This document shows positions 26,257 to 34,618 of a DNA stretch of 64,000 nucleotides, one piece after another; within the stretch, counting starts at the first letter, position 1, and each line of letters begins with the position of its first letter. The DNA is from Paenibacillus_AB hodogayensis (GTDB lineage: Bacteria; Bacillota; Bacilli; Paenibacillales; NBRC-103111). The notes beneath the pieces are model-generated. The model ran no database searches, was not told the DNA's origin, and saw only the letters and a list, made by a program, of their open reading frames with translations. Position numbers and translations under genes: made by a program. The stretch spans positions 62,001 through 126,000 of the forward strand of contig NZ_BAAAYO010000011.1 of the NCBI RefSeq assembly GCF_039536325.1, read 5' to 3'.

Positions 26257-26595
26257 TTATCCTTTCAGCCAAAAATATACGCCAACCAAAATGATCCCAC
26301 AGCCGACCCATTTCATCATGCTGATCTGCTCCTGAAAAATAAGGATTGAAACCAACAGCAGCAGCACGTACTGAAAGCTGGACACGAACGTTACGTAGCT
26401 CAGATCGAACTGGGACAAACAATACACCCACAGAATAGCGCCCAGCGCATAAGCGGCGAACCCGGCCAGCAGAGCGGGAGAGGTCATATAGCTGAGCAGG
26501 ATGCCCCATACCGCCCCTTCGAAATGAATTCCCCTGCTGCCAAGCTTGAGCAGCGTGCTGCCCGTTACCGTCATCATCACACTGGCGACCAACAT
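26257..26595 (-). CDS. Small DMT-superfamily transporter (SMR/EamA, ArnE/F-like)
   Basis: 112 aa with four hydrophobic segments, the size of SMR proteins and of the ArnE/ArnF flippase subunits. Motifs are MTVTGSTLLKLGSRG at the start and LSQFDLSYVTFVSSFQYVLL in the middle, a DMT-like half repeat, ending GIILVGVYFWLKG. The ATG shares a base with the previous stop (TAATG). In a glycosyltransferase operon, translocation of a polyprenyl-phosphate sugar across the membrane is the likely job. Confidence 0.82.
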   Translation of the reverse strand: MLVASVMMTVTGSTLLKLGSRGIHFEGAVWGILLSYMTSPALLAGFAAYALGAILWVYCLSQFDLSYVTFVSSFQYVLLLLVSILIFQEQISMMKWVGCGIILVGVYFWLKG

Positions 26596-26987
26596 TATAA
26601 ATTTGATTGCGGCTCCCCCTCGTTCACTTTCTTCTCCAGCTCGTCGAGCCGCAGCTTGGTCAATCCCAGCTCCTGCGTGAGCGCCTTATTGTGCAGCTTC
26701 AGGCCGGAGATGCTGACGCTCATATTAAGCAGCAGCAAGTAGGCGCTGACGATCAGAATCGCAAAAAAAGCGGACGGGGCGTAATAGACCCCGATCATAT
26801 GCGAAAACCAGTCCATCAAATCTTTAAACACGGACATGACAAGCGTAAACAGTCCGATCAAAAACCAGATCAACGAGTATTTCTCGCGGATCATACGGGC
26901 TCTGACCATCAAAAATACCGAGATGATCATAACGAGACTGAAAGCAATACCCATTAGCTGGACGCTGTTCAATGTTTCGCCCTCCAT
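26595..26987 (-). CDS. DUF2304 membrane protein
   Basis: 130 aa with three predicted membrane segments (about 11-28, 38-55 and 70-90) and a C-terminal coiled coil (LHNKALTQELGLTKLRLDELEKK). The REKYSLIWFLIGLFTLVMS region is the DUF2304 signature. Such proteins are almost always encoded beside a GT2 polyprenyl-phosphate glycosyltransferase, as here, and may anchor or modulate it. A TTG start at 26972 has a better GGAGG spacing than the ATG at 26987, so the protein may be five residues shorter. Confidence 0.85.
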   Translation of the reverse strand: MEGETLNSVQLMGIAFSLVMIISVFLMVRARMIREKYSLIWFLIGLFTLVMSVFKDLMDWFSHMIGVYYAPSAFFAILIVSAYLLLLNMSVSISGLKLHNKALTQELGLTKLRLDELEKKVNEGEPQSNL

Positions 26988-26994
26988 AGCCGTC

Positions 26995-27702
26995 TCACCA
27001 CCTTGTCCGGATGCAGGAGAAGAGGATCGACAAGATGACCTTCGCCATATAGTAAGGACTTTTGAGCGGGGTTATGGATGACGAGCCGTGCTCCCGCTGC
27101 CTCATCTCCACGCCGACCTCGGAGATGCGCAGTCCGTTCTTCTTGAGCAAAATGATCGCATCCGGCTCCGGATAGTCGTCCGAATAATGTCTGCTCAGCA
27201 GCTCGATGCTGTTGCGGTTGTACATGCGGAAACCCGAAGTGCCGTCGGTGACCCGCGTATGGATCAGCACGCGGAACAGCCAATAAAACACTTTGATGCC
27301 GAGCCTTCTCAACCGGGTTGTCCGGTACGAGTGCACGTCTAGAAAGCGGGAGCCAATCACCATGTCGCTTCCGGTACGAAGCATCGTGTCGTACAGCTTG
27401 CCGACCTCGCGGGGAATATGCTGACCGTCGCCATCGATCTGCACCATATACGAATAGCCTTGGGCCTGGGCATATTTGAAGCCGGTCTGCACTGCACCGC
27501 CGATGCCGAGGTTAAAGGGAAGGTCGACGACCTTGACGCCATCGGCCCGGCGGGCGTAGGATGACGTGTTGTCGAGAGAGCAGTCGTTGACGACAAGAAT
27601 ATCGCAATTCGGCACGCTGTCGCGAATATCGCCGACTACCTTCAAAATGTTCCCCTGCTCGTTGAAGGCCGGGACTACAATCAGTATTTTTCCTTGTTCC
27701 AT
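26995..27702 (-). CDS. Glycosyltransferase family 2 (polyprenyl-phosphate sugar synthase-like)
   Basis: 235 aa. GT-A fold motifs: ILIVVPAFNEQGNI, ILVVNDCSLDNT, NLGIGGAVQTGFKYA, catalytic DXD-type MVQIDGDGQHIPRE, IGSRFLD and TDGTSGFRMYN. This is the DPM1-like subfamily that loads a sugar onto polyprenyl phosphate at the inner membrane face. It lacks the C-terminal membrane helices of some relatives; the adjacent DUF2304 protein may supply an anchor. Start chosen at ATG 27702, where similarity begins; it overlaps the upstream GT39-like gene by 22 bp. Confidence 0.92.
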   Translation of the reverse strand: MEQGKILIVVPAFNEQGNILKVVGDIRDSVPNCDILVVNDCSLDNTSSYARRADGVKVVDLPFNLGIGGAVQTGFKYAQAQGYSYMVQIDGDGQHIPREVGKLYDTMLRTGSDMVIGSRFLDVHSYRTTRLRRLGIKVFYWLFRVLIHTRVTDGTSGFRMYNRNSIELLSRHYSDDYPEPDAIILLKKNGLRISEVGVEMRQREHGSSSITPLKSPYYMAKVILSILFSCIRTRW

Positions 27703-29030
27703 AACAGCATCCCCGTATATTTTTTTGCGATGACTAACAATCCGCGAATAATTCTGTCTGCCCCATAGGCAGCCGCAATAGCGATAAAAGGTATGCTGGG
27801 CGCTTTGTACCGATATAAACCGTCGATGAAGAAGATAACGCAAAAGACGAACACGGCCAAGGTGACAAGCCACAATACGGAAGCTTTGCGGAACGTTCCC
27901 GCAACGATGGCGGCAACCGTCCCCAGTACGAACAATACCGTCGGAAGGATATAGCGTACGAATCGGAGCACGCCGTGCACGCTTCCCAAGTCCGTCTCCC
28001 ATACCCACCGGCCGAGAAAGGCGACGATTCTTTTGCCGTAAAGCCCGATGATCTGATCTCCGTTATGGACCAGGAAGCTGACGATCGCGCTGTTGGCAAT
28101 ATCGATCGTAAAGTCCGCCTTGAACGGGTAATCGTGTTCGGAAGGTTTGTCGTATACCCAGCCATGGGCGTACATATTATAAAGTACCTTTAAGGCGTTT
28201 TCCTCAAGCGACTCCAAGAAAGGCGCGAGACGACCGCTAGCGAGGAGAATGCCGAGCACCGCGACGGCCGCGGCCAGAACCGAGAAGACGACGGTCCGGC
28301 GATCCGCGATCCAGCGCAGCAGCTTCCGTTTGTCCATACGAATCCATATATATAGGAGCATAAACAATATCGTCAATATACCGGCCGGCCGAAACACAAA
28401 CATATATAGGGCCGAAGCGGCAAACAAAATTTTATAGCGCTTCTTATCGGATTCAAAGCTTTTGAGAAGGAGATATACACTGGTGAGCAGGAGGCTGATA
28501 AAAAAGCTATCCGTCAGAATATAAGTCGACCACAGCGTAATATCCCACGAATAACCGTAAAAGACGGAAGCGATAAAAGCGGTTGTGCGGTTAAACAGCA
28601 TTCTGGCGATTTTATAGACGAGAATGACGCTCAAACCTGCCGTTGCCACCTGGATGAACACGACAGCCACAGGATCTTTAAAAATAGCCAGCAGCAAAGT
28701 CAGCAGCAGATTGTAGCCGGCATACATAATATCGTTCATATCCAGACCGATACGGAAATCGGCCATCAAAGCGTGCGCGTAATCCAAGTACCATTCCGAG
28801 TCCGGAGACGTCGGCAAGCCTTGCTCCGACCGAAGCTGGACGAAAAAATAGCGGAATCTTACCGCCAGTGACAGCAATACGAGCGGGATCAGGTACAGCC
28901 AATCCCGATCCTTGAATCTGATGAATAGTCGATACACGGAATTGACACAGCTCCACTTCTGAAATGAGGGCACACAGCCAAATTGAACACACTGCCTTAC
29001 GGAGAAAACGGCAGGATGAATCAGGCACAT
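27681..29030 (-). CDS. GT39/ArnT-like multi-pass membrane glycosyltransferase
   Basis: 449 aa, about eleven hydrophobic segments. The external loop after the first helix has DSEWYLDYAHALMADF and MNDIMYAGYNLLLTLLLA, like the acidic loop 1 of C-type (PMT/ArnT) transferases that use lipid-linked sugars. It is closely related to the divergent gene at 29492 (for example WDITLWSTYILTDSFFISLL is shared exactly). Compared with that paralogue it has about 25 extra N-terminal residues, and the true start is uncertain because no good ribosome site is visible at ATG 29030. First gene of the glycan operon. Confidence 0.8.
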   Translation of the reverse strand: MCLIHPAVFSVRQCVQFGCVPSFQKWSCVNSVYRLFIRFKDRDWLYLIPLVLLSLAVRFRYFFVQLRSEQGLPTSPDSEWYLDYAHALMADFRIGLDMNDIMYAGYNLLLTLLLAIFKDPVAVVFIQVATAGLSVILVYKIARMLFNRTTAFIASVFYGYSWDITLWSTYILTDSFFISLLLTSVYLLLKSFESDKKRYKILFAASALYMFVFRPAGILTILFMLLYIWIRMDKRKLLRWIADRRTVVFSVLAAAVAVLGILLASGRLAPFLESLEENALKVLYNMYAHGWVYDKPSEHDYPFKADFTIDIANSAIVSFLVHNGDQIIGLYGKRIVAFLGRWVWETDLGSVHGVLRFVRYILPTVLFVLGTVAAIVAGTFRKASVLWLVTLAVFVFCVIFFIDGLYRYKAPSIPFIAIAAAYGADRIIRGLLVIAKKYTGMLLWNKEKY

Positions 29031-29491
29031 CGTTGCCTGTAGCTTACTGCATCATCACCCCGGCGCTGTCCAGCATTATGTCGTAACAGAACAATTTTGC
29101 CATACACCCCTTCAAACAGCAATACATTTCTAATCTTTATTTTACGACGTATATTTGCCGTTTTCCTGCCGTTTTCTTGTTATGTGAACGAAATATTACA
29201 TAAAATTTTTAATAAGGGCTGGAAATTGGTCCTGAACGGGCTTCCTAGGCCGCAAGAATGGCTACATCAGGCATCAGGGCGACGCCATAGGGCGATCGGC
29301 GGAGTCGGGAAGCAGGTCTAGCAGCTCTAATTTTAGGATTGTCTGTTTTATACGCTTTTGATATAGTTATGAAAAGTATCGGCTTTCTTACCTAAATGCA
29401 TCCGTTTGACTTCTCCAAATAGGTCCACAACTCGACTTTATTCTACTTTTTTCGACATCCAGCCACACACTGAGATTTGGAGCCGTGATTC
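29031..29491. other. AT-rich divergent intergenic region between two paralogous membrane genes
   Basis: About 460 bp holding the promoters of both GT39-like genes. It is visibly AT-rich around 29100-29220 (runs of TTTTAC and AAATATTAC), in contrast with the flanking genes. A 74-codon frame at 29097-29321 lacks a ribosome site and is not called. No operator or riboswitch structure was recognised. Confidence 0.45.
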
Positions 29492-30763
29492 ATGCATCCT
29501 CTCCTGCGTAAATTCAAGTATTGGGACTTCATCCTCCTTCCTCCGCTTCTGTCGTTATCCTTATGGATACGGCTCCGCTACTTTTTTTATTTGAAAACAT
29601 CGGGCAAAGGTTTCCCCGATGCTGCCGACAGCCAATGGTACCTTTCCTATGCCCGATCGCTCATGTCCGATTTTTCTATCGGCGCGCATATGAACGATAT
29701 TATGTATTTCGGCTACAATCTGCTGCTGACCGTACTGTTGGCCTTGTTCAAGGACCCGGTAGCCGTTCTGTTCATCCAAGCCGTAACCGCAGGGTTAAGC
29801 CTCCTCCTTGTCTATCAAATCGCCCGCATGCTGTTCAACCGGACGACCGCCGTCGTGGCTTCCTTAATCTACGCCTATTCATGGGACATTACGCTCTGGT
29901 CGACTTACATTTTGACCGATAGCTTTTTCATCAGCCTTCTGCTGTTATGCGTCTATTTTCTGCTCAAAAGTCTGGATACCGGTAAAAGAACGTATAAAGT
30001 GCTGTTTGCCTTAACAGCCGTCTACATGTGCATCTTCCGGCCGACCGGCATCCTGTCTCTCTTCTGCATACTGATCTATTTGTTTATCCGTATGGATAAA
30101 GGCAAGGCGCTGCTTTTTGTCAAGAAGCACCGTTATGTCATCGGTACCGCCGCGGTGGCCGTCATCGCCTTGTTCGCGGGCCTGCTGCTAACCGGCAAGC
30201 TGAACCCGTTGATCGCTTCCCTGCAGCTCAATGCCAAGATGGTGTTGTACAACGTATATGCCAAAGGCTGGATTTACGATCACGCGTCGCCCAACGATCA
30301 CTTCTTCCGGCCGAACTACCAGATCGATATCGGCGACAGTCTGATCGCCAGCTTCCTCATTCATAATTGGGACCACGTGCTGGTGCTGTACGCCAGAAGA
30401 GCCGTCGCCTTCCTCGGGCGCTGGGTGTGGACAACGGACCTGAACAGCCTTGGAGGCATCAAAAGATTCGCCTACGATATGCTCCCTGTCGTGATGTTCG
30501 TTGTCGGTACGGTGGCCGTTATCGTGCAAAAACGTTTCAAGCAAGCCTCGATCGTCTGGCTGACCGTGCTCTCCATCTTTATATTTTGTATTGTCGTGTT
30601 TGTCGACGGCATGTACCGCTACCGCGCGCCCAGCATTCCGTTCATTGCCATTGCCGTCGCTTACGGGGCGGACAGCTGCATTCGCGTCGCGCTTATGCTG
30701 ATCAGAAAGGCCGGGAAACTGCTTTCCCGTCATAAAATAACGGGTATGCGCACTCGTGCCTGA
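29492..30763 (+). CDS. GT39/ArnT-like multi-pass membrane glycosyltransferase, paralogue
   Basis: 423 aa, about eleven hydrophobic segments. It has the same order and near-identical blocks as the gene at 27681: DSQWYLSYARSLMSDF, MNDIMYFGYNLLLTVLLALF, KDPVAVLFIQA, VDGMYRYRAPSIPFIAIA. The two genes are divergent, so an inverted duplication is likely. The difference is concentrated in the cytoplasmic/soluble loop and the C-terminus (this one ends RHKITGMRTRA). It may transfer a different sugar or act on a different acceptor. It is followed by a strong inverted repeat at 30862. Confidence 0.85.
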   Translation: MHPLLRKFKYWDFILLPPLLSLSLWIRLRYFFYLKTSGKGFPDAADSQWYLSYARSLMSDFSIGAHMNDIMYFGYNLLLTVLLALFKDPVAVLFIQAVTAGLSLLLVYQIARMLFNRTTAVVASLIYAYSWDITLWSTYILTDSFFISLLLLCVYFLLKSLDTGKRTYKVLFALTAVYMCIFRPTGILSLFCILIYLFIRMDKGKALLFVKKHRYVIGTAAVAVIALFAGLLLTGKLNPLIASLQLNAKMVLYNVYAKGWIYDHASPNDHFFRPNYQIDIGDSLIASFLIHNWDHVLVLYARRAVAFLGRWVWTTDLNSLGGIKRFAYDMLPVVMFVVGTVAVIVQKRFKQASIVWLTVLSIFIFCIVVFVDGMYRYRAPSIPFIAIAVAYGADSCIRVALMLIRKAGKLLSRHKITGMRTRA

Positions 30764-30861
30764 ATATCCTCCGCGGCGCGGGAAATGGAATTCAGGTATC
30801 CGGGACGCCGCGCTGCGGAGTACGAGAACGGGATGATCGGGCGGTATAAAGGTGTACAATA

Positions 30862-30893
30862 GAAAGGGAGCCTGCACGCGCAGGCTCCCTTTC
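30862..30893. terminator. Perfect 14-bp inverted repeat, probable bidirectional terminator
   Basis: GAAAGGGAGCCTGC (30862-30875) and GCAGGCTCCCTTTC (30880-30893) pair without mismatch around a 4-nt loop. It lies between convergent genes ending at 30763 and 30910. The U-tract is weak on both sides. Confidence 0.7.
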
Positions 30894-30909
30894 CCCTTCA
30901 TCACGCAGG

Positions 30910-31242
30910 TCAGAACAAGTACCGGGAAGCGAGCTCTGCATACGCCTGCTTATGGAACTTCACCTTCTCCTGCCAAATGCGGCGGGACAGTCGCCTGTGC
31001 AAACAGGCAGCCGCGCCCAGCTCGCAGCGATCGGCCTCTTTGTTAAGAGAAAGCGCTATCATAATTAATTCCTGACCATCCAGTCGGTATTGGCTTTCCA
31101 TCGCCCACACTTTTTTGGCTAACCATCTGTACATCTCCGACTCATAGGGGTTGGCCATTGTCCTTGACTGCGCCATCAGCGCCAGTACGACCATATGCCT
31201 TTCCGGTTCCGTCAATAGTATTAAAGACTTCGAGCATTCCAT
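30910..31242 (-). CDS. Hypothetical protein, 110 aa
   Basis: I do not recognise the family. The protein is predicted all-helical, soluble and basic at the end, with segments LTEPERHMVVLALMAQSR, YRWLAKKVWAMESQYRLDG and LHRRLSRRIWQEKVKFHKQA. AAGGGGTGGG precedes the ATG. It stands alone between a bidirectional terminator and a 286-bp intergenic region that contains a perfect 16-bp palindrome (31305-31320). Codon use resembles its neighbours, which supports a real gene. Confidence 0.65.
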   Translation of the reverse strand: MECSKSLILLTEPERHMVVLALMAQSRTMANPYESEMYRWLAKKVWAMESQYRLDGQELIMIALSLNKEADRCELGAAACLHRRLSRRIWQEKVKFHKQAYAELASRYLF

Positions 31243-31304
31243 TGGATCCCACCCCTTTTTCCCGATTGGATGCTTGCCTGACGTTCGAGAAAAAAGCGGA
31301 TTTC

Positions 31305-31320
31305 TAAGGAAGCTTCCTTA
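31305..31320. promoter_or_regulatory. Perfect 16-bp palindrome, possible operator
   Basis: TAAGGAAGCTTCCTTA is its own reverse complement. It lies in the intergenic region about 60 bp upstream of the 110-aa gene (minus strand) and about 210 bp upstream of the MerR-type gene. It could be a dimeric repressor site; no matching regulator is evident. Confidence 0.35.
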
Positions 31321-31528
31321 ATGTCCCCCCTTTCAATCTGCGAATCGTTCGTATCAATTCCTTTCATGGATGTGTCAGGAATGATCCGCTATAAGTATGG
31401 ACAATAAAAAGAAGAGGAAAGTTGCGAAGCGTCACCGATTCGGGCTGGAATACTTGTTTTGTTCAAAGATTGGCGTTGACATTGACGTTGCGTAAAGCTG
31501 TACGATAAAACGGCGGGAGGGGTAACCG

Positions 31529-32293
31529 ATGGAATACACCGTACAAAAGCTGGCGACGCTGGCGGGCGTCAGCACCCGGACGCTCCGGTATTACGACCAG
31601 ATCGGTCTGCTCAGACCGGCGAGAGTCCGTTCGACGGGCTATCGCATTTACGGGCAGCCTGAAGTGGACCGGCTGCAGCAAATTTTGTTTTATCGGGAGC
31701 TGGGAGTGGGCCTGGAAGAAATCAAGGAACTGCTCGCCTCCCCGGCTTTCGACGCCGACCGAGCGCTTAGGGAGCATCGCGATAAGCTTCTGGAAAAACG
31801 GCAGCAATTGAATATACTGATCGCCAATGTCGAGCTGACGTTGGCTCAGCGAAAGGGAGAGACGACAATGAGCGACAAACAAAAATTCGAGGGCTTCAAA
31901 CAAAAACTGATCGACGACAACGAAAGCATGTACGGTGCCGAAATACGCGCCAAATACGGCACCGAGCAGGTGGAACGGGCGAACCGAAAAATAAAGGGTA
32001 TGAGCGAGAAGCAATACGCCGAAGTCGAGCGGCTCGGCGAAGCGATCCATGAGGCGTTGGCCGCGGCGTTCGCCACAGGCGATCCGGCCGGCGAGCTGGC
32101 CCAGAACGCAGCCGAGCTTCACCGGCAGTGGATCAGCTTCTACTGGGATCGTTACAGCCCGGCGGCGCACGCCGGGCTGGCGCAGATGTACGTCGACGAC
32201 GAACGGTTCACCGCCTACTACGATCGGACCAAGCCGGGCACAGCCGCTTTTCTGAGAGACGCGATTCTGATCTATACGGGGCAACAAGCTTGA
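31529..32293 (+). CDS. MerR family regulator with TipAS antibiotic-recognition domain
   Basis: 254 aa. The winged-helix MerR domain occupies 1-70 (YTVQKLATLAGVSTRTLRYY, GLLRPARVRSTGYRIYG), then a coiled dimer helix to about 110, and a C-terminal TipAS-type domain with QWISFYWDRYSPAAHAGLAQMYVDDERF. This is the Mta/TipAL architecture: activators of multidrug-resistance genes, often including their own promoter, on binding thiopeptide or other drugs. The region upstream has TTGACA/TTGACG (31476-31487) and a GATAAA-like -10, with TAAAGC/TGTACG between, possibly the distorted MerR-type promoter. GGGAGG precedes the ATG. No pump gene is adjacent. Confidence 0.9.
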   Translation: MEYTVQKLATLAGVSTRTLRYYDQIGLLRPARVRSTGYRIYGQPEVDRLQQILFYRELGVGLEEIKELLASPAFDADRALREHRDKLLEKRQQLNILIANVELTLAQRKGETTMSDKQKFEGFKQKLIDDNESMYGAEIRAKYGTEQVERANRKIKGMSEKQYAEVERLGEAIHEALAAAFATGDPAGELAQNAAELHRQWISFYWDRYSPAAHAGLAQMYVDDERFTAYYDRTKPGTAAFLRDAILIYTGQQA

Positions 32294-32365
32294 TCCGATT
32301 CGCCGCCGTCCTGAACTGCCGATAAGCTCCGGCTCGCCTTATCCGACCGCATATGCCGCGCAAGG

Positions 32366-32404
32366 AAAGTCGCCCGTACAGGAACGGGCGACTTTTCTTT
32401 TTTT
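32366..32404 (+). terminator. Intrinsic terminator after the MerR/TipA gene
   Basis: AAAGTCGCCCGT (32366-32377) pairs with ACGGGCGACTTT (32384-32395) and is followed by TCTTTTTTT. It is a textbook rho-independent terminator. Confidence 0.92.
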
Positions 32405-32525
32405 ATGTCGGGTACTGAAGGGAACGCAACTAACGCAACTATTTTTCACGTATTGCCGCTTGTTTCCGCTTTTTCTATAATGAGGGCGAGCAACCATTCG
32501 TCACGTTGGAGAGGAGCTGCGATTC

Positions 32526-33452
32526 ATGCATTATCGGAGACTGGGCAAAACGGGGCTTAAAGTATCGGTCGTTGGCGTAGGAACTTGGCAGTTTGGCGGA
32601 GCTTGGGGCAAAGATTTTACTCAGGATGAAGTAGACGCCATTCTGGATCAAGCGAAAGAGGAAGGCATCAATTTGCTCGATACGGCGGAGTGCTATGGCC
32701 ACCATTTGTCCGAAAGCTTGATCGGCCATTATGTGGACCGGACCAAGAGCCGCGACCAGTGGATCATCGCCACCAAGTTCGGACATAACCATGCGGACCG
32801 CGAATCTTCCGTGAACTATTGGTCGGCGGGCGAAGTGCTGAAGCAGTTGGACGAGTCGTTGAGGTCGCTGAGGACCGATTATGTCGATTTGTACCAATTC
32901 CATTCCGGACCGGATGAAGTATTCGACAACGACGGGCTGTGGACTGCGCTCGATAAACAAGTGCAGGCCGGTAAAATCCGCAATCTGGGGATCTCGATCG
33001 GCAGCAACGACAATATCCATCAAACGGGAAAAGCGTCGGAAGTGAACGCCAAGGCGATACAGGTCGTATACAACAGGCTGGATCAGACGCCGGAAAAGCG
33101 CGTATTCCCTTCATCCATCGAACAGGATTTGGGCGTACTCGCCCGCGTACCGCTCGCCAGCGGCTACCTGAGCGGCAAATATGAGCCGGGCGCCGTATTC
33201 TCGGATAACGACGTCCGCTCCCGACACGATAAAGAACGAACGGCCGCCAGACTGCGCGAGGTCGGAGACATCCGCCGGACGGAAGTGCCGCCGGGCGTTA
33301 ATATGGCGGAATGGGCGTTGGCGTGGTGCTTGAAGCATCCTGCCGTGACATGCGTCATTCCCGGCTGCAAAAGCCCTGAGCAGGTGAAGGCCAACGCCAG
33401 AGCGGCCGGCTTTGACGAGGTGAATGCCGACCATCCGCAAGCATGGAGATAA
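32526..33452 (+). CDS. Aldo/keto reductase
   Basis: 308 aa (beta/alpha)8 NADPH oxidoreductase. The catalytic tetrad is visible: Asp and Tyr in NLLDTAECYGHHLSE, Lys in WIIATKFGHN, and His in VDLYQFHSGPDE. The C-terminal cofactor region reads HPAVTCVIPGCKSPEQVKAN. The start MHYRRLGKTGLKVSVVGVGT is typical of the YdbC/IolS-like group. GGAGAGGAGCTGCG precedes the ATG. The physiological substrate is unknown. Confidence 0.93.
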   Translation: MHYRRLGKTGLKVSVVGVGTWQFGGAWGKDFTQDEVDAILDQAKEEGINLLDTAECYGHHLSESLIGHYVDRTKSRDQWIIATKFGHNHADRESSVNYWSAGEVLKQLDESLRSLRTDYVDLYQFHSGPDEVFDNDGLWTALDKQVQAGKIRNLGISIGSNDNIHQTGKASEVNAKAIQVVYNRLDQTPEKRVFPSSIEQDLGVLARVPLASGYLSGKYEPGAVFSDNDVRSRHDKERTAARLREVGDIRRTEVPPGVNMAEWALAWCLKHPAVTCVIPGCKSPEQVKANARAAGFDEVNADHPQAWR

Positions 33453-33615
33453 CTCCTCCGATAAACCGAAATGGCATCGACGACTCCACGGTCGTTCGGT
33501 GTCATTTCTTCTTTCTTACGAGTCTGCACCCACAGCATTTGACGGACAGAACATTCGGTACTACTATAGAAGAATTAGAGATTCTAACGGCAAGCATCCA
33601 AGGGAGGCCCACGTT

Positions 33616-34485
33616 GTGTCCAACAACCACATCCATTCCTCATCGGCTCCCGGCAAAGACCGCCCCCACCTGCAGTCAGACTGCGAAGCCTGCTTCGGCC
33701 TGTGCTGCGCGGCACTGCCTTTCGCGGCTTCCGTCGACTTCGCGGTCGATAAAGACGCCGGCAAGCCTTGTCACAACCTGCAAGCGGACTTTCGCTGCGG
33801 CATTCATCTGAGCCTCCGGCAGAAAGGCTTTCGGGGCTGTACCGTGTACGACTGCTTCGGCGCCGGGCAAAAAGTTGCCCAATTCACCTACGGCGGGCGC
33901 GATTGGCGGCAGGCTCCGGAAACGGCGAAACAGATGTTCGATGTGTTTCCGGCCATGCGGCAGCTTCATGAGCTGCTCTGGTATTTGACAGAGGCGCTAA
34001 CGCTGCAGCCCGCTCATCCGATTCACGACGCGATCCGCGAAGCGCTGGACGAAACCGAGGCGATGACCCGGCTCGATCCCGACTCGATCCTGAGTCTGGA
34101 TGTGGCCGCCCACCGCGCCAAGGTGAACGTTCTGCTGCTGCAGACAAGCCAACTGGTGCGGGACGAAGCCCGCCGGCGGCGGAAGACCCCTCCGGGACGT
34201 CAGAAATTCCAGGAGAGGGGCGCCGATCTGATCGGAGCCAAGCTCAGAGGCGCGGACCTGCGAGGCGTCAGCTTGAGAGGAGCTTGCCTGATAGCCGCCG
34301 ATCTCCGGAACGCCGACCTCCGGACGGCAGACCTGATCGGGGCCGATCTCCGCGACGCCAACCTGTGCGGCGCCGACCTTACCGACAGCATGTTTCTTGC
34401 CCAAGCTCAGATTAATGCCGCCAAGGGAGACGCCACCACAAAGCTCCCGCGCTCGCTGACGCGCCCGTCCCACTGGGTCGGTTGA
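33616..34485 (+). CDS. Pentapeptide-repeat protein with an N-terminal Cys-rich domain
   Basis: 289 aa from GTG 33616, chosen because AGGGAGG sits 8 nt upstream. The N-terminus (about 15-75) has clustered cysteines: CEACFGLCCAALPF, then GKPCHNLQADFRCGIH, then GFRGCTVYDCFGAGQKV, suggesting a metal or Fe-S site. The middle is helical. The C-terminus (about 205-265) is a pentapeptide-repeat run (GADLIGAKLRGADLRG and on), expected to form a right-handed beta helix. Similar Cys-plus-pentapeptide proteins occur in actinobacteria and bacilli without known function. It follows the reductase gene by 163 bp. Confidence 0.82.
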   Translation: MSNNHIHSSSAPGKDRPHLQSDCEACFGLCCAALPFAASVDFAVDKDAGKPCHNLQADFRCGIHLSLRQKGFRGCTVYDCFGAGQKVAQFTYGGRDWRQAPETAKQMFDVFPAMRQLHELLWYLTEALTLQPAHPIHDAIREALDETEAMTRLDPDSILSLDVAAHRAKVNVLLLQTSQLVRDEARRRRKTPPGRQKFQERGADLIGAKLRGADLRGVSLRGACLIAADLRNADLRTADLIGADLRDANLCGADLTDSMFLAQAQINAAKGDATTKLPRSLTRPSHWVG

Positions 34486-34559
34486 CGGGGTCTGACCGCG
34501 GCGCACCATTCCCGACCAGACCAATCCTCTCTTACAGTCGAGATGCCAACGTTAGCAGT

Positions 34560-34609
34560 ACGTAAAAAAGGCCTCGGGCACCTATACGGTGTACGAGGCT
34601 TCCTTACGT
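34560..34609. terminator. Hairpin between convergent genes
   Basis: ACGTAA (34560-34565) and GCCTCG (34571-34576) pair with TTACGT (34604-34609) and CGAGGC (34594-34599), and CACC pairs with GGTG inside. It can serve the pentapeptide gene and the convergent lipoprotein gene. Confidence 0.6.
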
Positions 34610-34618
34610 CACCTGTCG

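Noticed and set aside
29097..29321. 74-codon frame in the AT-rich divergent region
   Set aside because: No ribosome site and an AT-rich low-complexity start; more likely promoter DNA.
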